A DNA stretch of 64,000 nt, taken from positions 26,593,153 to 26,657,152 of the forward strand of contig OX291545.1 of the NCBI GenBank assembly GCA_946406115.1, given 5' to 3'. Position 1 is the first letter of the stretch, and each line of letters opens with the position of its first letter. The notes below the pieces were generated by a model. That model saw only the letters and a program-made list of their open reading frames with translations. It had not been told where the DNA came from and made no database searches. Below are positions 22,766 through 34,030 of this stretch, one piece after another. The translations under genes were made by a program, and so were the position numbers. This DNA comes from Apoda limacodes (taxonomy: Eukaryota; Arthropoda; Insecta; Lepidoptera; Limacodidae).

Positions 22766-23270
22766 CCGACTGCAAGAACTTAAAAGCAGTAAAGAAGTGC
22801 TAAAAACTATAAGCAGGCGGGATTCATGTTCAAATAATTGTACAGATTCGTTTATGTGGTGAATGGGAAGTCTTAACGCTGCTGGAATGCCACTTTTCTT
22901 ATTATAAATATAACTTGTTCACACACTAATGATTTTTATTTTATATATTGCCAAAAAGAGATGATCCAATGGTCCAATCGGACCTGTAAATATTTATTCT
23001 AAACAAATTAGGTCTTTTTAATATTAAATCCAAAACTGAATAACTCTCAAACAAAAAAGAGTCTTTTACCCCTTTCAAATCATTTAAAGTTTAGCCTAAA
23101 TGCAAGTAGGAATAAAATATAAACACTGTAGAGGTCGAAACTCACCTCTACAAAAAAGGATAATATGAGTCTGTAATGAGTCCCGCTTCCTTATAGTTAA
23201 ATATTTGGTTTGTTTAAGGGGTACTTGGTTGCTTCTTTTTAGTTGTTGCAGTTAGGTTTTTTTATTTATT
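22766..23270. repeat. Possible TIR element with ACCCGACTGCA/TGCAGTTAGGT ends
   Basis: Left end AACCCGACTGCAAGAACTTAAAAGCAG and right end CTTTTTAGTTGTTGCAGTTAGGTTT are imperfect inverted repeats. The right part TATAGTTAAATATTTGGTTTGTTT resembles the foldback at 32461-32594. No coding capacity seen. Confidence 0.35.
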
Positions 23271-24049
23271 TAATTATTTATTTTTATTCACAGGTTTTCA
23301 GTGTTTTTGCAGTGAAAACTTCTTTAGCGGCGTTGTGCACTTTTTTTGGTATGGGTAAAAAATGATATACTCGCGTCAGGTCACGTGTCCTAATCGTGGA
23401 AATTCGTAAGACGGATATGGAATTTTAATTCTATGACAGATTGCGATGTCAAATATACTACGTCAAAAAAGTAAATAAACAAACATTATTATTTCTTGAC
23501 AATGTCAAAGACATGTCTTGTGACATATTTGAGTGTTAAGCGCGAATCGTGTGTAAAGGTTTTCACTTCTGTCGGCACTCCCTGAGTGCAACTCGTTTTT
23601 TTTTTTTTGCATTTTTTTTACTATTGCTGTACTGTTAGTGACATATATTTTCGTAATAGCCCTTTATTTTGATATCCAACTCAAGGGTTTTGAAAAAAAT
23701 TTTTTTTAACCCACATAAAATTCGCCATTTTGATTTTTTATAAATTTTGATATACTAAGTTTTACAATCTACACACAATCACAATCTTGACGAGTCAAAT
23801 GTAACCTTGCATGTCGAAATCCATCAAGCAGTTCAGGTTGTAGAGCGTGCCAAAGAAATGGAAATAGATACATACAAACGCTCAAAAAATATTACCCTCC
23901 TTTCTTGGGCAGTCGGGTAAAAACAAGTTAGAAAGTGACCACAGGTTCGCTTCGTCGCTGTCACACTTTTGCGAACATCATTTTTTACAGCTGGCTAGGA
24001 AACGCGCTGTCCAGTTCTCTGTCTATGGTACCTACATTTTTAAATCAAT

Positions 24050-24282
24050 TATATAAGGCATTCGCTATGTCCAGGCAACATGCCAATGCCTACCCCTGAC
24101 TCTCAATGGCTAGTACCCATCGGTGTGTGAGATACACTGGAAGTTCACCAGTAGAGCGACCGTGGCGAAAGCCATATTGACGGTCACTGACCAGGTCGTG
24201 TTTTTATAGGTATCTTAGAAGCTGTGTGTTAATAACACGCCCCGTTACCTTGGAAAGGAGGGAGGTAATAGCGATAGGCCTA
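24050..24282 (-). pseudogene. LINE reverse transcriptase fragment (R1/I-type)
   Basis: On the minus strand: PSSYRPIAITSLLSKV, GRVINTQLLRYL-stop, DLVSDRQYGFRHGRSTGELP, VYLTHRW and, after a second stop, LDIANAL. This is the RT2-RT3 block (SYRPI, QYGFR, DIxxAF) of a non-LTR RT, of a lineage different from the L1 family (which has DYQPISIL and LQSGFRSGHS). Two in-frame stops. It abuts an RTE 3' end in the opposite orientation. Confidence 0.75.
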
Positions 24283-24329
24283 TAACTCGATGGTATTAAC
24301 TCACATTTGCAGTCTTCCATGAAGATGGA

Positions 24330-24605
24330 AATTGGCTAGTGTGGTAGGAAAGCGCAAAGAGGCAGCGGGCTGGTCACTTCTGTCTGACGACCGACAGCCG
24401 ATGAAGAAAACGTGTCTTAGGGTGGAGAGCGTGCACGGCAAGACAGAGCGAGTGACGTCCGGTGGACCAACGTCCTTAAAAGGATGGCCGGTGTTGGCTG
24501 GATGCGGAAGGCAAAGGACCGCGATAAATGGTGCGCCACCGACGACGGCGATGGTCCAGCAGTGGAACAATAAAAGCTGATTCAATAATGATGATGGTTT
24601 GCAGA
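24330..24605 (+). mobile_element. RTE-like LINE, 3' end
   Basis: The reading frame is close to the RTE tail: TDSR in place of TDGRW, then the RWTNVLKRMAGVGWMRKAKDRDKW-like string (over one frameshift, 24455-24530), and GPAVEQ-like before a stop. It terminates in AATAATGATGATGG, the usual microsatellite tail of these elements. Confidence 0.65.
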
Positions 24606-25009
24606 TAAAACTATTCCTAATAAAGTTAAAAGCTTGTACATAACATCATAATGTATGTAACGAAACGGTGAAATACCTATGGCTAACTTCATGTTATGCT
24701 TATCGCATAAAATTATTGTTAACTTAATAACACACAATTATTCATAGATATTCTAATTTATTATGATTATACAAATTGATAACTTCATATTACTCAAATT
24801 AATATAGTCATTTAGTTTTTGTCAACTTATTCAAAACTGTTTGGGGTCATTTATATTAATAAGCGGTCCATGTCGAAGGCACTCCTTCTTTTACGCGAAT
24901 AAATGGTGTTTGTTAATAAAGAATTTCACTTGGATGTTACGTGGGTGGACAGAACCGCACTATTACATAAAAAGAAAAAGTTTATTATTATGCCATCACT
25001 TTAGAGAAA

Positions 25010-26640
25010 GGAGGTTCTGGACTTCATGATAGTCTGTTCTCCCACACACGTTTTTAAGCATGGTCAGTGCGCTGCTGAAGCTTTTTCATACCAATACTTG
25101 GTCTACTTATCATACAAGATTCGTCCTCCTAAAACGTTATCCAGAAAGATTAGCAACGCAATTTTAGTAGGACGCTTGCTGACGATGTTTGCAACATGGT
25201 TTAAACTATGGTCATCAATGCGCGTACTGATGATGAAAGAGTAAGATTATTTAACGTATTTATTAACATTCATGCTCCAATACACACTGTTAAAGTCAGA
25301 CATGTTCCGGCACCCTGGCTCACGGATGAAATAAAATCTTTGATGACAAAACGAAATCGTGGCAAGACTAAATACAAGGTTATTCCTTGCGACAGTATTC
25401 GTACAAGATACACATCTTGAGGAATTGCTGCAATAGGGTGTGTAGAGACGCACTAAGACGCCATATCCACGAATCCATTGAAAACGGTGATCCAGCAAAA
25501 GTCTGGAAATTCCTGAAGTCTTTAGGAGTCAGAAAAACGAAACTTCCTTCTATTTCAAATAATATCAATCTCCTTAATCAATATTTAATTTCTAACGTTG
25601 ACTTCCACAGCAACAAAAAAATGAAACATTTGACTCACTTTCTTCATTGCCAACTCCTGACTTTTCTCCATTTTTTCTTAATCGATTTTCTGATTGCGAT
25701 GTTATGAAGAACATACTCGCAATTTCACCCAATGCTGTCGGTAGAGATTGCATTAGTCGTAATATGATCAGTAAGTAAGTAACTCCCGTCATTGCCAATA
25801 TCCTAAATCATTCCATTTCCACAGATGTGTTTCCTGAATACTGCTTTTCTAACTTTCGTCCTATATCCATTCTTCCTTACTTGTCAAAAGTTCCGGAACG
25901 GCTTGTTTATCAACAGTTGTCCCATTTTCTTACCAAAAACAACCTTTTACATCCCTTACAATCTGGTTTCCGTTCCGGCCATATCACGACTACTGCACTT
26001 ATCAAAATAACTGACGATATACGTTTTGGCATGGAAAATAAAGAGGTCACTGTTCTGACACTCTTCAATTTTAGCAATGCTTTTAACACAGTGGATCTGT
26101 GGACATTCTACTACTAATTCTAAGTTCTCTTAACATTTCTCCAATCGTTATCGATTGGTTTCATAGTTACTTGCATGGACGCCGGCAACGCACAAAAGTT
26201 AATTTTTCTCTATCTGACCGTCCTGTTTGCTATTTTCATTAAATCTATAACATCTTAATCATCTTCTCTCTACTATCTCTATGCAGAAGATCTTCTAGAC
26301 TTGTATCCAAGATTGACTGGAACATTAGTAACTGTGAACGAAGTTTCTATTCCTTACAAAGACACAGTTAAAAACCTGAATATATTTATCGATCTAACAC
26401 TATAACACACCAGTATACTTAAAGAAACGTTTCAATTTTATCAGAAATACTTCTTGAGACTACGAGCTGGATACTAAAAACTCCTAAAAACTATTTTGTA
26501 AATCGTATAATGATTCTTTCACGTTAAAGGCTGTTAGATAATGGAACAAATAAACAAAAAACAAAATCAAAAGCAATATTTAAAAATCTTATCATTACTC
26601 ATTACCTGAAAGACTAAAATAACATCACTACCTATATTTA
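25010..26640 (+). pseudogene. L1-family LINE, endonuclease end, linker and RT fragment
   Basis: From left: MIVCSPTHVFKHGQCAAEAF and LVYLSYKIRPPK (endonuclease end), then RTDDERVRLFNVF and HAPIHTVKVRHVPAPWLTDE, RLRRHIHESIENGDPAKVWK, and RT blocks FSNFRPISILPYLSKVPERL, LQSGFRSGHITTTALIKIT and LFNFSNAFNTVD (25827-26090). The YADD region is reduced to YAEDL (near 26280). The C-terminal IRLWN block survives as VR-stop-WNK near 26535. Many frameshifts and deletions, so not active. Same family as 9190-9910 and 50930-53027. Confidence 0.8.
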
Positions 26641-28079
26641 AGCTTATTTATAACCACTTATACGTAATATATATTATAATTATACATGCATATTTTTATA
26701 TGTACATATATGTACTTACATTATTCATATATGTTATTTAATTTAAGTATTTATTTATATTATATACATTATTGTATGATATATATATATATTAGTATTT
26801 GAACCGCACTCTCGAATTTAACTTAAATCTAGTAAAGCTGCCAACTAGCTAAGTACCTACCTACTTGATAAGGGAAATAAGTGCAACATACTTTGCTAAC
26901 CCACTGTATTGTTGCTAGTGTCGTGTGAGTTTATACCGCTTCAATATTGGGACAGTAATTTTGGTTTTTAAGAGGCTATTATACTACCTAAATTTCCTTC
27001 GTTTTTGCTAATGTTTCTTGGATCTACTAAACAGATTCGACTAGGATTTAATAAATGTGTTCTTTGGGATATGGTTCAAACCCTGAATACACGATTATTA
27101 AACTTTTGTTCGATAAAAAAAAAATCCTTAACTGACCTCTTTTCACGGTTGAACATGTAAATCTTGCTAAAAATAAATAAAACGTCGCTTATAAAATAAC
27201 TACGATAGTAATCAAAAAACTGGTTTGATGATATTAAGATATTGTTATTGCCTATCAATTATTTTAAAAATAATCGTAAAATATCCTTTTGTTTTAAAGA
27301 TTCAACAAAATATGTGTGCGAAATAAGGTTTTTTCGGAAAATTAATGTATCGATTATAATGTCAAAAATCGTGTTTCGATGTTCGAACGATTGCAGATAC
27401 AGATTTCAAGTTTTCTTTGTCAAAATACAAAACTTATAAATAAAATATAAACTGATATCTCGATCGACAAACATGACTAAATTGACCTACACGGGCCCTT
27501 AACCACCGAGTCAGAACAGTTTGTATACGCATGTAAAACAAGGCTTTTCTTAAATGGCTACGCCACAAAACCCTGAATTGTTTTTCAATTTGTTTGTTTG
27601 GGCACGCAACAACAATTTCAAAAATCTTATAGGTAGATAAAATTGCGCATATTTTTGCGTATGACATTCATTTAATGGTATTAGAGCATCTCAATGTGTT
27701 AGAAAAAACCACAAAGTTAAGTTTCATATAACACATGAAATTAAACAAAATTGTTTTTTTTTAAATAAAGAGTGTAGGAAAAGTCCTCTAGTGTAACTTT
27801 GCCCTTAGTTTATGACCAAACTAAGGCGCGACTAGATTTATTTGCTCAACCCAAATAACCATCAAAGCTGTCATTCTTATCATTAAAACAATCACTCAAA
27901 AGACAATAGTACAAAAAGTTAAACACTGTTTTCCGTCTTGACATAACTTTTTAAGATACGTTGCGTTCTTCCCACGCTGTGGTATGTAGTCGGACATGAC
28001 ATTAAGGGTGGGCTGTTCATATCCAACGTTATTTGTGTCACTAAGTAGCATTTGCCCGCTACTCCGCCGAGCCCAAGCT

Positions 28080-28330
28080 AAATTCGATTATTTTGGGGTG
28101 TGGGTTGTAGCTATAGTTATTGAAATTCGGTTATAGTTCTTTTTATGGGAGTCGGGATAAAATTAGCCTCCGTCTATCCTCCCTAGTATATCTTCATCCA
28201 TTTAACAAACTTTTTGCCAAAAATCAGCTGAATTGTTTGCTCCGTAGCGACGTCAGGGCAATAAAAATTTATATATCTATATAGATATATTATCTGAATC
28301 TCGGCCAGCGAGGGTTTCGGGGGCGATAAA
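28080..28330 (+). repeat. Fragment of the TTATCGG.../CAAACTATCTCC repeat family
   Basis: GTTGTAGCTATAGTTATTG, TTTTATGGGAGTCGGGATAAAATTAGCC, CTATCCTCCC and AATCAGCTGAATTGTTTGCTCCG follow the order of the copies at 37430 and 38515 in diverged form. It ends with ATCTGAATCTCGGCCAGCGAGGG, also seen at about 58062. Confidence 0.45.
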
Positions 28331-28539
28331 TCGATCTAGCTAGGTTTAATTTTTTTTCAGTTTTCAGGCATTATTGAATATATCTACACCTAACGTCAGA
28401 ATTTGAACTCTGCATGCACTAATAGGTATTGCTTTTCAAATGATTGCCTGTCCTTGGCTTATTATGTTGGTAGTTTGAGTCATTAGTAGGTAATATGCTC
28501 CCTTAGACATTATGGAGCGATGCAATTCTTTCCGTGAAA

Positions 28540-28552
28540 GGGGGGGGGGGGG
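28540..28552. repeat. Poly-G tract (13 G)
   Basis: An uninterrupted run of 13 G in AT-rich intronic DNA. Length may be inaccurate in assemblies. Confidence 0.9.
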
Positions 28553-30094
28553 CTTTTTATGTGTAACGCCCTAATTACTTTCGGACATGCCGATGATACA
28601 GTATTTAAGTACATGAAAGTTTCATTACGAGGTTACAATAATTGTAAACAATATTTCTGTTTTAGAATATTCAGAAGTCGCTATATTTCTCAAAGAAACT
28701 TAAAGTTGTACATAAAAATAAAACTTAATATTTCTTACCTTCTAAATAACTACTTAGATTTTTCAAATATAAAGTACATTCAAGAAGCGTAAACTGTGAA
28801 TAAAAACCCAATCAGTTTTCCGGTCCAATTAAACTCTGCACAATGTTTAATGTAGCCAGGTAATTGCTTTAAAATTCCTTGCCAAGAAATAAAAACAATG
28901 ATTCTTTAAGATGGTGCTCGGTAAAAAATAATAAATCCGAAGTCTCAGCCCGGCTGATGAAATGCCACGATCTTTAGAAAGGTTATTTTAATACAAATTG
29001 CAGCTACTAGCATAGCTTTCCTCTGCATGCTGACAATTCTGCAAATTCTTCTCTCGGTTCTAACACATTGTTAAAAAACAGCTTAATATTAATTATTGCT
29101 CAATCGAACTAAACCTTATTTAAGATACAATAGCTTTGAAAATCGATCGTTCGTATCCGGCAAAAACGCTTATTCGTTGTGGATTTAAATGCTGCCTGAT
29201 TGAAATTCCATGTACTTACCATCAATGTGTAGCCAGCTTAGTTGATGCCTATTTGTTTAATTTATAATCTAGTATGGGACACTTGGAGATAAACAATCTG
29301 ATTTGTTGAAGTTAGCCTTCCAGTGTTACCAATATAAGCAATTAGTGTCTCAGATGCTCATGGTCGCACAAATTGTGAAGATAATATTGAAAGAGGTTAC
29401 TCGCTTCGACTATTTGCAGGTAGATTTCCATATTTTACTTGGTTCTTTTAGTGCCTAAGTGTGTTTAATATTAACTGCCTAAATAAATTTTATATTAAAG
29501 TGATCGAATTATAATATTTTGTAATAGAATAAATAAATTCTGTTAGTTTTGAGTAGAGGATTTGGATTTCCAACAGCAGTTGAAGTAAAAAAAAACATCA
29601 CTGGATTTAATCCATTTTAGTTTTGTGTATTAATTTAGATATAGTATTTTTCATGATTAAGAAAGAGTTTAAGAAAAAAAAAATAAACTACAAAGTGTTT
29701 ATAACGTCTCATAAGTAATAAATCATTTTTATACATGTAAAGTTTTCGTTAGGGGTTTCACCACATAAAGAATTAACTTATTGGTAGCAACTAACAGACC
29801 TGCAACTTCTCTTTGTTTGCCTGATATCGATGAATTTCAGGAATAAACGAAATTCAATAAAAAAAATATTATACCAACTTCGAAAACATTCTGTTTGAAG
29901 TCGAATGCCAAAAATTTGCAGCGAAGATACGAGACAATAATTTTTGGCATTAAATTTCAAAAAGAAAACACTTGTTCCATGTGCATATGTTAGCTTGTTT
30001 TTTACTTTTTAGTGGGTTATAAGAATCAGGAAATGGTATTCAAAGGATAAGCAAGTAAAAGTTATTTTACTTACGTAACTTTGACATTTTCTTT

Positions 30095-30660
30095 TTAGGG
30101 TTCCGTACCCAGATGATGCCAACGCAGCCCTATTACTAAGCCTATGCTGTCTGTCTGTATGTCTGCACGTCTGTCTGTCCGATCAGTAAAAGGCTCTATC
30201 TTTTAGACCAAAATAGTTAGAAGCCTGAGTTTTTTACAGAAAATGTGTTATAATGGAGGATTATCTAACAAATAATAAAAAGAAAATTTAAGGGGAGTTC
30301 CCATACAAAAAAACAAATTTTCGTTGTTTATGCCGTATAGTAAAAACAGTAATACATGCAAACTTCTTCAAACTTGCAGTGAAAAATAGTGTGAACTCTA
30401 AACTGTAACAGCAAATAATAAAATCCGGCCGATTTTAAATTACTGGTACAGCAGCTATCTAACTTATTATTGAGATAAACGGTAACATATTTGGTTGTTG
30501 GAAACGATATTCAAGGTTAAGCAACGTCGGGCTTGGTCTTGACTGTGAAGGGTGACCGCTTAGCGAACACTTGTTGTTTGTTTGTGTTTGAAAAATTAAA
30601 TAAATGGTAATAGGTACGGAAACCTCGGTGCACCAGTCCAAATCGCACTTGGCCGGTTTT
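30095..30660 (+). repeat. Repeat family C, near-complete copy
   Basis: Starts TTTTTAGGGTTCCGTACCCAG, passes GGCGCAGCCCTATTACTAAG-like (here ACGCAGCCCTATTACTAAGC) and CTGTCTGTCTGTATGTCTG, then TTTACAGAAAATGTGTTATAATGG and GGGGAGTTCCCATAC. It ends GGAAACCTCGGTGCACCAGTCCAAATCGCACTTGGCCGGTTTTT. The same start and end signatures recur at 18240 (-), 39075 (-), 40675 (+), 44750 (-) and 59020 (-). Family type is uncertain; no protein is encoded. Confidence 0.6.
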
Positions 30661-31104
30661 TAACGTAATGTCTGTTTAATTTTTAATATCTGACTTATTT
30701 TATTTGTTAAACGGCATCAAATAAAAGGATATTCTTAATTTAATTATATTTTTTAATTTGGTGTGAATCTGACGAAGGGAACCAGTTATATTTCCTGACT
30801 TAATAATTTATTTCGTATGTTTGGATTATGTAATGCAGCAATCGGTTTAATGCCTAGTTCGAGTGCCAATCAAAACTAGAAAAGTGGTGTTTTGTTTATT
30901 TGGATCAAAATGTGCGTGCAGACATCTGAACTTTTCTTATTTGGATCAATAAATTGTTAAAATTGATGTCACTAAATTGTTATTGGTTTAGATACTAGAA
31001 CGTACAAACGGTGCCTAAGGTGTGTGGGAAACGTTGGGATTAGAGCCATTACAATTCCGTAAACAATATAAGGAAATTAAAATAATCAACATTCAAATTT
31101 AAAT

Positions 31105-31290
31105 TAACATCACATACATAACATCTCGCCTGTAGAAGTTGGTAGACATCAATGACTTCTAGTTACTGCGACCCTGGCACGCTTATTTTGCTTCATCCTC
31201 ACGCAACCATGCTTTTATACACTTTAAACGGTTAACTAAGTTACACTTACTCTTGACCTCGCCTTAGAACGGATTCAACTTGATCGAAAT
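31105..31290. repeat. Repeat family D, copy 1
   Basis: CATAACATCTCGCCTGTAGAAGTTGGTAGACATCAATGACTTCTAGTTACTGCGACCC, CTTCATCCTCACGCAACCATGCTTTTATAC and ACTTACTCTTGACCTCGCC align with 35895-36050 (AACATCACGCCTGC...CTACTTGCTGGAATCC...CATGTTCGACGGTTAAAAGT). A dispersed non-coding repeat at the left edge of the mariner relic. Confidence 0.5.
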
Positions 31291-31299
31291 ACGTACTCG

Positions 31300-32421
31300 T
31301 TCTAAATATATGGCTTAAATATTTTAATTAAATCTTTTCAAAGAACTCTCCACCAGCCTGTATACAAAGTTTCATGAGTCTGAACCAATTTTAGAAACAT
31401 TTTTTCCAGTCCGCCGCAGACACCTCTTCTACGGCCTTCTCGAACGCTGCTAGCGCGTCTTCCGGCGATGAAAACTGTATCCTTTCCTGTATCTGTATCC
31501 TGTATCCCTTTCAGCTGATTTTTTATTTTAGGGAGTAAAAAGGAGTCACACGGGCCAGATCAGGACTGTAAGGAAGGTGACCCATGACTCTGACCGGTGT
31601 GATGACCAGGAAGTTCCTCGATTTGAGCGCTGAGTGCGCGGGCGCATTGTCATGGTGAAGCAGTACCCCGCGGAGCCCGGTGTTCAGTCGCTTGTTGTCA
31701 TTGCAGACAAAACTTCTGGCAGGAATTTTGTGGTATACCATTCGGCGTTGATGCTGCTTTGGTCTCGTAATGGAATCGAAACGCGATACCCCGTCAAAGT
31801 GAAGAAACTAGCAATCAAAATTTTCCCTGCGCTTCTCGATCGCTTCACTTTCGTAGGCGTTGGTTCGTTTTGAAATAGCCAAACTGTCGACTGACGCTTT
31901 GTTTCTGCATCGTTTTGATAACTCCAGGATTTGTCACCTGACACAATGTCGTAAACGCGCCGAGACGAGCCTGCTTCAAACTTTTGAATCATATCACGGC
32001 ACCACTTCACACGGGCCTGCTTCTGAGCTTCGGTGAGGTGGTCTTATGAACGCTTCGCGAACCAATCTGCAGTGTATGCTGAATATCTTCGTATCTAATT
32101 CGCGCTTGAACACGCTATGCCAACGGTAGATGGTTGCTTTTGACGGCCCTTCATTGCCATTGAAAGTCGATCAAATGACTCATCAGGTTTTAGGCCACAT
32201 TTAAAATCGTAGAAAATCATCGCACGAAAATGTTCTCGAAGCAGATCCATTTTTAAATGAAACACGGTAATTTAATTTGGCTCTCAAAAAAATGTGGAGG
32301 AAAATTCGAAATTCGAACGATGGTATTTTTTCCTTTTAAATAACCAATTTTTTTTAAATAATTACAATGGCCAGTGCCTTATACATAAAATCTTTTTTTG
32401 CAAAACTTTTGCGTGGCCTGG
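31300..32421 (-). mobile_element. Mariner element (defective)
   Basis: The 5' end in transposon orientation is at about 32421: the minus strand reads CCAGGCCACGCAAAAGTTTTGC directly after a TA (32422-32423), as expected for a TA-targeting mariner terminal repeat. I could not find a matching inverted repeat at the left end, which runs into repeat family D near 31290, so the 3' end is lost or strongly diverged and the boundary given is approximate. Confidence 0.65.
31335..32250 (-). pseudogene. Mariner transposase pseudogene
   Basis: Cut-and-paste DDE transposase of the Tc1/mariner superfamily. On the minus strand the protein begins at 32250 (MDLLREHFRAMIFYDFKCGL) and continues WCRDMIQKFEAGSSRRVYDI. 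The first catalytic Asp is in VSGDKSW (usually GDESW), then TVWLFQNEP, the second Asp in LLHHDNAPAH, then YSPDLA. One base is missing after PDLA; in the shifted frame CD follows, so the third Asp of D34D is still encoded. The C-terminal segment (YTGWW-like, near 31350-31400) is readable in another frame. Several further frameshifts and a stop lie in the N-terminal helix-turn-helix region (32030-32200). Confidence 0.85.
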
Positions 32422-32460
32422 TAAATAGAAAAAATAATATATAAATAATAATATAACCCC

Positions 32461-32594
32461 ACTGCAGAAGCACTAAGAACTAAACAGAAGTTAAAACATG
32501 CTAAATTTTTCGTCCCGTCTCCCCCATCCTGTCTGCTTTTAGTTAAATATTTTGTATGTTTTAATTTCTGTTTAGTTCTTAATGTTTCTGCAGT
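32461..32594. repeat. Foldback element or hairpin, 39-bp arms
   Basis: Left arm 32461-32499 (ACTGCAGAAGCACTAAGAAC...) and right arm 32556-32594 (...TTCTTAATGTTTCTGCAGT) are inverted repeats with only three mismatches over 39 bp and a 56-base loop containing TTTTTCGTCCCGTCTCCCCC. In each orientation all three mismatches would be tolerated as G-U pairs in one RNA strand. It probably is a small MITE remnant: the right arm and its flank AGTTAAATATTTTG resemble 23200-23265. A hairpin-RNA role is only a possibility. Confidence 0.75.
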
Positions 32595-33493
32595 AAGCAG
32601 GTTTTGTTATTATTTTTTCTTTTATTTACAGCTTTTGTGTTAATATTTTTCCAATTTTTGCTCGAAATCACCTTTTAAAACTCTTTATTTTGGTACTCGA
32701 TGGGTTTTGAAAAATAAAGATTTTTATGCGACGCAATTTGGCGCAAGAAATACGCGACTTTGATTTCCAATAATTTTAAAAGGGGCCTATGACACTCTAG
32801 ACGAATCTAACCACTCACAATTTATTAAGATTGGTTTAGCCGTTTAGCTGTTACGAGGGAACTTAGAGTTGGATATACATACAGGTCAAACACATAACCC
32901 TCCTTTTGGGCTTCGCCGCACTCGGGTAAAAATATACTATATATATTTTCTTTATATATAAATGAATCCCTGTTCCCCTTGGTCACGCAATAACTTTAGA
33001 ACGACTTTACTGTTTTGAATATATATTTATTGTTATGTTTGTTATTGTCAGAACAAGGTTTCAAAGAAAGTAACTAGTCAAGTGCGAGTCGGATTCACGC
33101 AATCAGAACAATTGTAATGAAATTTTAGTAAGTTTTTGTGTTTCATTCTCGACTAGCTGCTGCCCGCGACGTCGTCTGCGTGAACTCTATACTATAACAT
33201 CACTTTTTGTGAACGAAACCATAACGCGATCTAATTCGACGCCAACGCAATCTAGTTAGCAAATAGAAAACATTTTTATATGGAGAAAAATTATAACGTA
33301 TCTTAGTTATGACTTTACACGATTTTTTAACATAAAATAAATGGCTATGTGTGAGTAGAATAATTAATAATTAAGAAGCAAGTCAAATATGCGTTGTTAG
33401 ATTACACGTTGTTACAGAAGGCGTTGAAGAAATAATAGTGGCAGGTGTACAACGGCAATTTCGCTCGAAAACTGCAAATCGAGGTAGAGCAAA

Positions 33494-33512
33494 CCCCCCC
33501 CCCCCCCCCCCC
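33494..33512. repeat. Poly-C tract (19 C)
   Basis: An uninterrupted run of 19 C directly after GCAAA. In this AT-rich setting it is a slippage-prone homopolymer, and its length should be treated as approximate. Confidence 0.9.
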
Positions 33513-33759
33513 GGTTATGATGTTACAGAAACCCATCGTGTGGGGTATCCAGGTAGAAGACGGCTCAGAATTTTTCTCTAATATATATCTTAAGTGATAG
33601 TTTATATCCTCATTTTTAACCCCCTGAAAGCAATTCAGTATTTCGTCTGAATATTTTTTTGAGTGTATGTTTTACGATCTCGTTTCTGGGGTGGAACAGA
33701 ATTTATAGGTTTATAAGCCTATATATTCATTTTTTAATGTTTATAATTATCTACATCCT

Positions 33760-34030
33760 TTATGAAGTTGTCATTCGCAATCATCATCAACATTTCCACA
33801 TGATTGAGGGTCGTGATTATAGAGGACAGCCCGCTTCTACTGCGCTCACTAGTATGCCTTGTATACTGCTTTTTGCACATTCACTGTTCATCCAGCGGGT
33901 TAGCGATCTGCCTAACTTTTCTAAATTGTCTGGGTCCCGCCTGATTACGTGCCCACAGTATTTCAGGATAGCACACAGATAGTCGTACGACGCCTTTTAA
34001 TGCCAACTTTGGCCAGAGACACAGTTCCTA
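33760..34030 (-). mobile_element. LINE 3' end fragment (unplaced)
   Basis: AATCATCATCAACATTTCCACATGATTG (a reversed GATGATG tail), then GGGTCGTGATTATAGAGG, TTTTTGCACATTCACTGTTCATCCAGCGGG and TTTTCTAAATTGTCTGGGTCCCGCCTGATTACGTGCCCACAGTA. This resembles the reversed 3' region of lepidopteran LINEs whose protein tail reads an RxVxRRDPDNLEKLG-like string. No intact frame. Confidence 0.45.

Noticed and set aside
24301..24585. 94-codon minus-strand and 82-codon plus-strand frames
   Set aside because: Both are chance frames over an RTE 3' end whose true frame is broken.
31634..31873. 79-codon plus-strand frame
   Set aside because: Antisense to the mariner transposase, which has recognisable catalytic motifs on the minus strand.
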